The position numbers and the translations under genes were made by a program. Positions 36,515-47,300 of a stretch of 64,000 nucleotides of DNA are shown in pieces. The stretch's first letter is position 1. Each line of letters starts with the position of its first letter. This stretch comes from Brachionus rotundiformis (taxonomy: Eukaryota > Rotifera > Eurotatoria > Ploima > Brachionidae), in assembly GCA_016802295.1 (NCBI GenBank), contig JAESIW010000138.1, forward strand, positions 3,562,152-3,626,151, read 5' to 3'. Below the pieces are notes generated by a model. That model was not told the DNA's origin. It ran no database searches and worked only from the letters and a program-made list of their open reading frames with translations.

Positions 36515-37145
36515 TATTAGTATACCAAATTTTCTGGTAACCTATTCCAGAGTGAAACTACTCTGTGTGAGAAAAAGAAATGTCTAGCGCTGATTGGAGC
36601 TGTAAATCGTTTCTCATTTGATGAAGAAAACATTCTCTCTGGACTACGACGCTATTACCTCTTAACTTTGAGGCAGGACATTTATTACTAATAAATTTAC
36701 AAGATCTCTAAGCAGGTCCACCTTTTTTAATCCGTCCTTTAATGTCTACATTTCAATCAGATCTCCTCTCACTCTTCTTTTACTTAACCATGTCATTTTC
36801 ATTTCATTCAGTCTCATCTCATTTGACATAATCCTTAGTGAAACAATCCATTTTCTACTTCTAAACATCCTTTCTAGCATTCCAATAACCCTACTTGTTT
36901 TCTCACATGCACTTTTCACTTGGAAGGTCCACAATAAATCTGATGATACCATCACTCCCAGATCGCTTTCATGACATTAGAGTAGCTCTTACCACTTTTT
37001 TGACATCATTTTATAATTATCAGCACATAGTCCCATGAGTCATACATCTATCCATTGACATATGCATCCAGATCTTTTTGTAGTCCAGCAGTTTTATCAT
37101 AAACTTAATAATCAAGTATTTTTGAGTCATCTGCATACAGTTCCA
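36515..37145 (-). pseudogene. Decayed non-LTR retrotransposon fragment (RT C-terminal part)
   Basis: Minus-strand translation in broken frames shows the ordered landmarks of a Jockey/CR1-type reverse transcriptase. First comes LYADDSKIL near 37140, then QKDLDAYVN, then the open stretch VKSACEKTSRVIGMLERMF and RRVRGDLIEM (36955-36746), and finally ARHFFFSHRVVSLWNRLPEN near 36530-36600. Several stops and frame changes make it non-functional. Only the 3' portion of the element is present, which fits 5' truncation on insertion. It is a different lineage from the LINE piece at 45.4-46.4 kb, judged by sequence. No clear target duplication was identified. Confidence 0.8.
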
Positions 37146-40100
37146 AAACAAGTTTATTTCGCCAAAAATAACTCACAAAGCTTATTTTTAAATTATCACT
37201 TTATTTTATTGATTTCAAAATTATTAAATTGATTTCGTTAAATGGATTTCAAAAAATTAAAACTAAATTCAACATTTTACTTTTGAGATTTCTAATGTTA
37301 GATTCCATTTGATGAATCAATAAGTTTTGATATTCTTTAATTTATGTAAAAATCTTCGAGAATCAAGCTATACAATCAAAATTTAATATTTGTTAAAATA
37401 TCAATTTTTTTCGTTTAATTGACAAAAAAACATTCTGCATTAATACAAAATTTTCTATTTCAGTTTTATTTACGACTTTTTAAGAATTTTGACTTGAATT
37501 AGTATCTCTACTAATTAAAAATATTTTTTAAAAATTTCTCTTTTATGATCATTTTGTTAAAACTGTTGAATTGTTGAATAATTTAATTCCATGAATCTAG
37601 TTTTTTCTGTCTTACAAAATTTCATTTACGTCTTATATGAATTCTCGCCAACATTTGGAAATATTTTTTTTTCAGAAACCTGTTTTATTGCTCTCAATAC
37701 CGTATAAAATATTATCTAATTTTCTTTAGTATCTAATTTTTTTATTTCTTCCATGAAACCCTCTTTTTTATTTCTTTCTGATTAGAATTCATTTTTGACT
37801 TTTTCAGTGTAATTTTTAATTTTTTGTTTTAAATTTTTCTATAAATTAAAACTGATTAAATTGGCACACTTAATAACATTTTTCACATCACCAAATCATT
37901 ACATACTAAAAAATTAATTTAACTAAAAAAAAAGCAAATGCTATGTCTAGAATTTTGACAGTTGATAAATTTTCGATTAATTTAAAATGTTGATATTGAC
38001 TAAAGTAAACTTAATCGAAAATTTATCAACAAATAAAAAAATCGTATGAAAAAGCGTATTCTTTTAACATTTCCTTTTTTGTTAAATTTTTTCTTTCAAT
38101 CATGTATTGAATATTCTTTAACTCTTAAATCAAACTTATCTTTTTCATTTTGAGCTAAAACTTTCTAACATTCACGGAATAAATGCACCTTAATTTTTTC
38201 CCAGTTAGTTTTAAGATCAATCACAATTTAAAATAAAGCTTTATAATTAGGATATAAATAATTATCAAAATCAGTTATTTTTCAATTAAATTAAGATATT
38301 TACATAAGTTTGAATTTATTGACTTGTTTATAGATTTTTATTAAAAATCATTTTAAAAGTTTTGAAAACTTTATTTGTCTAGATAATTTTATTTTACAAG
38401 ATAGTTGAAAAGTTTATATAAAACAAATTAATAGCATTATATATGCAGCAAAAATAAGAAAATTAAATTTCTTCTAACTTCTCTACAACTTTAATCAAAC
38501 CAAAAATGAATTGATTATATTAACTCTTACACAACAAAATTTAAAATCAAACTGAATTGACTGCGTTCTAAAATTTTCATTAAGCTAAACGAAATTTTGG
38601 AAAAATATATTTGTTTAATGGAACAATTGAGGAAATTTTAGAGTAATTTATCATTTTTATAAGTATATTAAATATTTAACTCAGGAAGACGAACCAAATC
38701 TTTTAAACAAATAATCTAATTGTTGGCTAAATCAGCAACTCAACAAAAATAAAAAATAGGAATAAACGATCCAAAGATATTTTCATTCGATTTTTAAATA
38801 TTCTCCCAAGATATTTTGTTTATTTTGTTGAAAAATTTTTATTTAATTAAATTTTTTAATGAAGAGATTAAATTGGGAGTAAATTATTTATAAAGCAGCA
38901 CGGAAACCCAATTCTACATCCTAAGAATTACAAAAATAACAAGCATTTTTTTGAAAATAAGAATTTACCTGACATGAGCTTAAGATTTATTTTTTCAAAT
39001 TAATTCCTTCAGCCTGAGAAACATAAATTAATTTAAATTCCAATCTTTTTTTAAACGCATTATTTAAAACTTATCACTATTAGAGCTCACTACTCAAAAA
39101 CAGCCTTTAGTACTTAAAGCTTTAAGATGACTTTACTCTTTTTCTATGTCAATTGTATACTTTTATTTTAGCCTTTTTATAAACATATTTTAAAAGCCCA
39201 AATTAGTTTACATATAAAAGGGCTTAAATCAATGATAAAATGCTTATCCCTCATAATTTAATTTATTTTCAATTTAAATAAAATTATGTAAAATAAGGGG
39301 GAACATCTGATCTTTTTTACTGCCAAGAACGCATTAAATTATTCAGCTATAAATCTAAATTTTTAGTATTGACGATTTGCTTAAGTAATATATCATTCTG
39401 TATGACAAATACTTTAAAAACAACGATTTTTTAATTAGTATAAATTGAACTAATTATATTTATATTTAGGATTTAAAATTTTTCAAAAAAAATTATTAAA
39501 AAATTTTACATGTTTTGTAAATCGTTGATCTAATTTTTTTTATCATTTATTGCCACATATATTTACCATTAAATATGAATTTTATTATCAACAAGTTTGC
39601 TTGATTGATCTATCAATTAAGACCATGTCTTATTCTAGATTATTTTTAACTGTTGTATTAGAATATCCCGTTTAGAAGAAAAAAGTAAAATAAATAACCA
39701 AGCGAACAAGTTTAAACAATTGTGGAATTTCTTATTTTGTTAAGTTTATGTATCTTTAATTTTTCTGATTTGGAAAGATAAAATATTTTTAGGAGATAAT
39801 CAATCATCATTTTATTGGAACTATTTGCTTCTTTTTTTTTCATCAGTTAAATCAGCTACCTTCATTTATCGAAAAAATTTCTTAAGTTATTGTGATTATA
39901 TCATTCTAGAATATAGAGAAATAAGGCTTAAATTTGGTTGACTTTTCGACAATTTGCTTTTAAAGAGTACCAAACATTGTAAGCATTTTTAAAATCAGAA
40001 AAATAAGAAAAATTAAATTTCAATTTAAAAAATTGAGAAAATTTTTTTACAAATCCAAATCCAGTGTTAAAAGTGATGATGAAATTTTTCTAAAATTTAT

Positions 40101-40776
40101 TTATTTTATCAAAAGTTACAAATATAATTAAAATTATTTTCAACTAAGAAAATAAATAAATAAATATATTTCCAATAAAAACAAATAAAATGCGTCAATT
40201 GTATTTATTTTTCATTTTTAATGCAAATTGGAGGCTGATGCAAAGTGGAAACATGATACCACGATTAATTATTGAGGGTTATGCAAATGTATTCCTAAGC
40301 AAATGACAAGAGATTATTTATTAAGTAAAAAGCAAATATGGTGTGTTTTGATTAAGTAACTGCTGCTTTTTGGGATGGTTTGTTTAATAATTTTAAATTG
40401 AGCCTAAAATAAGATAAAATTAATTAAAAAAAATTTTACTTGAATATCAATAAGTAGGACTAACAGATTTTTAACACGATTTTTTTGTTATTAAAATCTA
40501 TTTCTTGATAAATTTTAGAAACACAATATAAATGGTATTGTGTGTTTTCATTTTTTTCTGGATACCAACATGTTTACAGATTTTTGTTTATCGTATTATA
40601 TTAAAAGATGAAAAAGTGTATTTTTAAAAAGCATTTGTTAAGCCAAATAGAATAATCTTATCATTACAAATCTAAAATTAAGTTATTGATTATTTATACC
40701 GTCTGATATAATTGTTATTATTTAGATGCTTATAAAATATACAACTTGAATTTAATTTTTGAATGAGGTAAAATAG
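37146..40776. other. Intergenic region before the K+ channel
   Basis: About 3.6 kb of AT-rich sequence without a recognisable gene. Its one notable structure is a perfect 20-bp inverted repeat at 37961-38030. It probably includes upstream regulatory DNA of the K+ channel gene. Confidence 0.5.
37961..38030. repeat. Perfect 20-bp inverted repeat with 30-nt loop
   Basis: Arms at 37961-37980 and 38011-38030 are exactly complementary over 20 bases, including the C and G positions, and are separated by 30 bases. A transcript would fold into a clean hairpin. There are no flanking duplications that would mark a transposon. Function is unknown. Confidence 0.75.
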
Positions 40777-42854
40777 ATGTCATCAAACATTTCGAATTCT
40801 GGAAACACATACTTTTTCAAAAATGAAACGCAAAAAAATTCAGCTGGAAACAATGGATATTTAGGTGCTAATTTAACAAGTTATGTTCGGAAAAAATCTC
40901 AAATTTATGTCAAGCCAAAAGAGAAGATAGAAAGCGAAAAAGCTTTCAAAAATTTACGACGATTAATAATTATAAATATTTGTCTCATTATTGCAGTTAT
41001 TATCTACACCACTTTGGGCGCTCTTATGTTCCAAATTCTTGAGCAGCATGAAGAGCTTAGAAAATGCGAAGGTAATTTTAAAAAATTCAATAAAACAATT
41101 ATCTCTTTTATAAATCTTTAATTTAAAATTTAATACATCTTTAGATTTTTTTAATAAGATAGTAGAATAATAATTTGTAATTAAAATATTTCAGAAAATA
41201 TTCCAATCATGGTCTTTTTTTGATATATCAATTTACAATATTTAATTAGATATTATTATTAGATTTTACGTAATTTTATATTAGTTAATATAACCAAAAT
41301 CCAATTTTATGATAAAAATTTTATACTTTAGTTGATCAAAAGACTAAAATTTTTAAAAGAAAAGACTAGATAAATCTTAATATTTCTTTTAACCTTAATT
41401 TTAGAAGAGCCTTTTTGTCTATTTCTAATTGAATTATTTAATTTATTCAAAACTAACTAATAAATTAAAAAATATTGAAAATTTTTATTATTTTTTATTT
41501 TTTTAGAAGGTAGAGGAAAATTCGATAAGGAATTGAAATATTACCGTGAATTGATAATAAACTATGTTACATATAACATATCAAATGAAGAATTGAATTT
41601 TTTTTACAATTTTTCCCGCTCAACATCTTTTTCATCGACTTCGATTCAAAAGTACCAGAAAACAGGAAATAGTTCTTTACTTTACCAAGAATTTAATGAG
41701 CCATTAATTGAGATAAACAGATGGCTGGAAGAATTTCGGAAAAAAATCCTCGAAATTGAATCAAGTACTAGTTTTTATGGTCAGGACTGTAGTAAAGACA
41801 CTAAGTGGAGTTTTTATTCCTCACTTTTGTTTACTGTTACTGTTATATCTACTGTAGGTTATGGGTTTGTAGCTCCTGTAACTTGGGAAGGCCGAGTAGT
41901 TTGTATATGTTACGCTTCAATCGGTATCCCTATTTATTTAGTTTGTTTGACTAATTTGAGTAGTGTCCTTGGACAATTTTTACGCTTTGCCTACAAAGGC
42001 TTTCAGTCAATCAATCCAATTTATAAATTTTGGAAAAAAATTAAATTTAAAAATGTAATAAAAAAACCAAATAAAAATCGATTTTTAAAATATGATGGAC
42101 TAGCTTTGAATGAAAGAAAAAGCTTTATAGTCATCCCAGCAGATAGTCAATCAATCACTACCTCGAAATTGAGTTCCAATTTATTCCTCGACCATTCTAA
42201 AGTAGCCTATGAGTATAGTTATTATGAAGACGATGATGAAGAGAAAAATGCAAACGAAGATAATGAGGATGACGAAGACGAAGAGCTTAATTTGTATAAT
42301 GATGAAGTGCCATTTTTGTTAGCTTTTAGCATTATTATAGGCTACATTTTATTTGGTGGGTTTATATTCTCAAATTTTGAAAATTGGACCTTAGCCGAAA
42401 GTGTTTACTTCGTTTTTGTTACTCTTACAACCATGGTAGATAAAATACGCTAAAACTAAATTTTTGTTTATTTTAATCAAATTTTTTTTACTAGGGGTTT
42501 GGTGATTTAGTTCCAGGTCTGGCTTTAAAAGACAGATATGCCAACTTTAAAATGTTAACTGTTTGTATATATTCAGCATTTGGAATGGCTATTATCGGTA
42601 TGTGTCTTGGTCAAATGCAGTTTGCATTCAAGCGCAAACTTTATATTTTAATTGAAATGGTCAAACAAAGTATGGACTTCATGAATAAATCTCACAGTGA
42701 TAAAACTTCAAGAAAGAACTCCGCAGTCGATTTAGCTAAAGAAAAAGAAGATATATTAACTAAAATAAAAATGCTCAGAAGATTAGAAAACGAGAGTTTC
42801 AATCGAAAACGTCGTGAGCTCAACAATTCTTCAATTAGCATTACTGAAAAATAG
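40777..42854 (+). CDS. Two-pore-domain potassium channel (KCNK/TWK type)
   Basis: Three exons, 40777-41071, 41507-42435 and 42495-42854, phases 1 and 0, giving 527 aa. Two-pore K+ channels dimerise to form background K+ conductances in the plasma membrane. M1 is at about residues 63-87. A long extracellular loop follows, then pore loop 1 with filter TVGYG (214-218) and M2. A cytosolic M2-M3 linker of over 100 residues contains a run of about 22 mostly acidic residues (338-359). M3 spans about 367-388. Pore loop 2 is split by intron 2: TLTTM ends exon 2 and GFGDLVPG opens exon 3. M4 follows, then a short basic tail. The split inside the second filter plus correct phase makes the model firm. 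The exact subfamily (TASK, TREK, TRESK, TWK) was not resolved. An AATAAA lies about 80 bp after the stop. Confidence 0.92.
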
Positions 42855-43234
42855 TTAATTTCTACTTAAATATAATTGAATTTTTTTTTATAAAAATATT
42901 GATTTTAATTAATTTTTGAATTTAATATTTAATAATAAATTCAATTCAATTTATTTTTCAAATCCAACTCTATAGATTAAATAAGCTAAAATGTTTTTGA
43001 ATATTTAAAATTAGTTTAAAAAAAAAAGTTTTCATAAAATTGGATTACTTTTTTAAAAGCTATTTTTGTTTTTGTCTTCATTTTAAAGCTTATTGATAAT
43101 GATCCTATTTGTAAACTAGCAACCGTGTTCCCTTGCAAATATTTGGGGCACTTATTTGCAAAAGTATACGGTACTTCTGGTAAGAATCTGGAGCATGTTG
43201 TGTCTTTGGAAAGCTTTTCATCAGAAGAGGAAAA
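42855..43234. other. Spacer with a coding-like stretch of unknown origin
   Basis: From about 43090 to 43235 both strands are open and the composition is less A/T-rich than around it. The plus strand reads CKLATVFPCKYLGHLFAKVYG; the minus strand also gives an open frame. It looks like a remnant of a mobile-element or other coding sequence abutting the Frizzled-derived segment, but I cannot identify it. Confidence 0.35.
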
Positions 43235-43715
43235 GACTAGATGGTGATGCATTAAGCGGCTTGTGCTATGTTGGTAATTTAAATGTCTTGAAGAAGATTA
43301 TGAAATAGTTGGTGAATTTTGCTCAAAAGCTAACAAAAATAAAAAGCCTGAATTTTCAATATTTTTAACTAAATATTTTATGAGTCTGATTATTGGAATT
43401 ACATCAGGCGTTTGGATTTGGACATCTAAAAGCTTGGAATCATGGAAAAAATTTATTAGGAAAACAGTTGGATACAAATATTCAAACGATGACTCGGATT
43501 CGGAAGTGTCCGACATCGAGTCCTCTTGTTTTCCTGTTTTTTCACCAAAAAAAAGAGTATGTCGTCTCCAAAAGAATTCAGTTATCTATTTTCAAGCTAA
43601 TAATGATGATAAAAATCACGTTAATCCGTATGAAATAGAAAATATAAATATCAATGGATTGAATTTAAATTACAATCAATATGGCTCTAACCAACCAATG
43701 ATTTACCAAAATTCT
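43235..43715 (+). pseudogene. Partial, internally deleted copy of the Frizzled gene
   Basis: 43288-43710 matches 56006-56428 of the Frizzled gene with a single mismatch seen (43345, A against T), and a second one just beyond, where similarity ends. A further 50 bp (43237-43286) matches 55650-55700 with about three mismatches. The roughly 305 bp between these blocks in the parent gene is absent, with TT microhomology at the junction. The copy covers the end of extracellular loop 2 and the last transmembrane segment through most of the tail, then breaks off in the middle of the frame. It has no start codon, CRD or poly-A tail, so it cannot make a receptor. It lies about 12.7 kb upstream of the parent on the same strand. 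Confidence 0.9.
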
Positions 43716-43723
43716 TCACAATA

Positions 43724-43800
43724 GCGCTAAGAAAGCCTTTGATGGAATATACAGAGAAATCCTGTGAATTAACAGAAATTCCTAAATTTTTGCGGTTGAA
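43724..43800 (+). pseudogene. Possible reverse-transcriptase remnant
   Basis: Directly after the Frizzled-derived segment, the plus strand reads SAKKAFDGIYREIL followed by a stop, and EIPKFLRLK in another frame. This resembles the 'KAFDxVxREIL...xIPxKF' block of LINE reverse transcriptases. It is short and broken, so the assignment is tentative. Confidence 0.4.
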
Positions 43801-44319
43801 AATTTCAAATAAAAATTTTTGTCGATTCTGAAATCTTTATAAAAAAATTATCTTCAATATCAAAAATGTTTAATAATTGTAAACGACTTCATTTCATTCT
43901 ATTTTAATAAGATTTTATTAATTTAGAATACCTGAATCGTAAAATTTTTTATTTTATAAAATTTCTTTTGGTTTTTTGGTTTAATGAACAAAATAATTTT
44001 CAAAATCAGTCAAATATCAAAATAATTCTCCTTTTTTTAAGTGGCATTTATCTTTTATTTTTCCAATTAAATTTTTTTATTCTTAATTAAAAAAATACTT
44101 TAAAAAGATTTTTGACTGTTCATTTCAAAAAATACCTTTTTAATTTTGATTAGATAACATTTTTTAAAAAGTAGATAATATTTTTTTATTCGTTTGATTA
44201 ATAGTTAAATTATGCAAATTTATCATGTATTGCAAAAATCAGATATTCAAAAAATTCCTTATTTCGTAGAATTAATTTATTTGAAAGAAGAAAAAAATTT
44301 TTTTGTTTAATTGAAGAAA
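43801..44319. other. Intergenic AT-rich spacer
   Basis: No gene seen. It forms the 5' flank of the long zinc-ribbon gene. Confidence 0.5.
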
Positions 44320-47300
44320 ATGAATGAAAATGGCTCTAAAATCAAAAGGAGAAGAGTCAAATCTATCAATGATGAGCTAAATAATTTTAGTCCATTTTGG
44401 AGTGTTAAAATATTTAAGACAAAAAAGAATCTCGATGATTACATCAAGTTTAAAAATTATAAATATAGAAGTTCAGAGGAAAAAACAGAAAAACAACGAT
44501 GCCGGTTTTGCCTAGCTCTTAATCCAAATGGTTCACAACACATGATCCAAGTATACCTAAATTGTAAGGAATGTGTTAAAGGCAATTTGAATTGTTCCAA
44601 AACAAATGTTTGTGAGATACAAAAAAAATATGAACTTTTAACTAAACACAAAGATATATCTCCTGAAGAATGGATAATATTCGACAAAGACATAGTTTTA
44701 AATGATAAAAATAACCAATCTTATAGTGGGATTTTAAAATTGGAAAATGTTGAGAAAAATTCAGTTAATGATGATATTTTGATAGATAAATTTTTAAACT
44801 TAAACATTAATAGCAAAATACAAAATGAATATTATAATGATGGTGAGTTTTATATATGGGCGGTCAAAGATGTTTTACCAAGTCAGAAATATCTCTTTAA
44901 AGAAGTTTATATAATTAAAATAAAAAATGACTGGATCGAATTTCGTAATGGTGAAAAAAAAAAAGTTTTTAGGCATATTACCAGTAATACGGATGAAATA
45001 ATTTTAAGAGAAGAAAATGGTTCAATATTTAAGTTAAATTCGGAAAATTTCTATAATGTAGAAGATAACGAAATTGAATATGAAGGTGAATGGGTTAATG
45101 ATTCTAATCTGCAGGTAATTCTAGCTTATGTTCTTTTTGTAGATTAAATACCTTGTTTTAACAATAGAAAGCCCGGCTGATTAATTACAAATATTTCAAA
45201 TTAAAAAATCACAAGAAAAAGAAAAAATTTATTTAAAATATGATTCAAAAATTCAAGTATTAGAAGTTGAATTTAAGCTTCTTTGAGTAATTTTTGATAA
45301 CTTTATTTCTTTGCGATAATATTCAAGTTTATTTTTTTTTAAAAAGGGGTTGTAACAATCCCTTTGGCTTTCTATTGTTAAATACAATTCATCTCCTATT
45401 AGTATTTATTATTTCAAAAAGGTTAAGGAAAGATACGAAAGACTAAGCTTTCTTACAGCCCAAAAGTTAAAAAGGTTAATAAATTTAAAGTTTTGAATAG
45501 ATTCAAGGATTTTAGTTATAATTATTCTGAGTATTTTATTTTATTTTTTTTTTCTTCCTGTAGTTGATGTAAAACTCAGAAGAATGTTTGAGGATATTCA
45601 TCTAAACATGTTGTTCTTCTCTTTTTATTGTGTTGTTTTGATTTGTAATTTTTATTGATTAGGTTTTGCTCAATTATTTCGTTTATTACTTGATGATTTT
45701 CTCCAGTAAGGATAATTTTGTCGTAGTATTTGTGATTCAGTTTTATAAGTCGCGGCTTGATCATTTCAATTTTTGCTTGTTTATGGATAAGTTCAGTGCT
45801 GTCCATGTAGTTAGAGCTAAGGCAAAGGCGTAGAGTTTTGTTTTGAAGTATCTGTAAACGATCAAGTGCATTTTTGGATGTAATAATTGCAATATGGCTG
45901 TACTCGAATATGGATCGAATGCATGTTTTATAAAAATTTAATAGTAATTCTCTATTTGATGACCAGAGCTGTCCTTTCAAGGCCTTTATAACATTTTGTC
46001 GGTCAGTGACTTTGTCACTAATGTATTCAATGTGTTTCATGAAGCTTAATTTTGGATCGAATATTATACCAAGAAGTTTTGGATGTGGATCAAGAGCTAT
46101 TTTTTGGTTATTAAGTGTTAAGTCCATTGAATACAGTCTCTCGTATGATTTTCTTTTTCCAGCAGGTGTAAAGATTGTGTAAGTCGTTTTGTTTGAGTTA
46201 AGTTTTAAACACCATTCTTCACAGAACGAATAAATCTTATTAATTTCTTTCTGTATGATTGGTTTTAACTTTTTAATAGTTGGCTTTACTATATAAATAC
46301 ATAAGTCGTCAGCATAGATAGCGTGATTTTCTTTCAATTTTTCACTTAAGTCAGAGAAGTATATCGAGAAGAGAGTTGGTGATAGGATCCTATTAGTATT
46401 TATTAATATTAAGTATACTTTATAAAAGATGAGCAAATTCAGGTTAAAACTTTCATGTAGTTATAGAAATAAAATGATGAAAAAAATTGTGTGTCTTCTT
46501 TTTAAGCAAGAGATGTTTTTTAAACCTATCAAACATAAATGTAAAAATAGGGCCTGATTATTGACAAAAGTGTAATGCTCAATATTTGAATAAAAAAATT
46601 TTACATAAATAGGTTCTAAAATTGATATAAAAATGGGCGCTTAAGTAAAAAAAAGTGCAATAATTAAATAGAGTTCTATAGTATTTAAGCAATGAAAAAC
46701 AAAAAAAATTTATTATTTTATCAGAGTGGATATTTGCTATTGTTATAATTCACTTTGTATAAGCATATTATTCCCTAACCAGAGGTATTCAGGATCTTAA
46801 TAGGAATTACTTTAAATTAAAGGAAAGATTCGTTATCCGAAATCTCCTAATATTAGAAAATTTAGTCTTTAATAGCAATAAAATCTAACTGCAGAAAAAC
46901 ACTTACTAAAGAAAATTAGATATAGAGACTGTTTCAATTCAGTCTTTAAAACAATAGTTATTCTCTTAAAGCTTGAAACATGCCTAAGACAATTTAAGAC
47001 ATCTAATGGAAATTTGGTTAGTCGAAAACTCTGATCAATTACTGAATAAACTGTTTCTTCATTTTCAGCAAATTCTTTCATTTAAATGGATAAAAAAAAT
47101 CAAGAAATAAAAAGATATTTTCTGATTAATTTTTTTAAATTAAATAAATAAAAGACTCTCTTCTAGTATAATATCTATTCTGTTATTATAATTACAAACT
47201 GATAGTGTATAATCATATATATTGGTCGTATTTCCAAAATACCTAGTAGACATAAAGTTTATGCTTACTACACAATTTAAATGTTGGAGATGCAAAAGCT

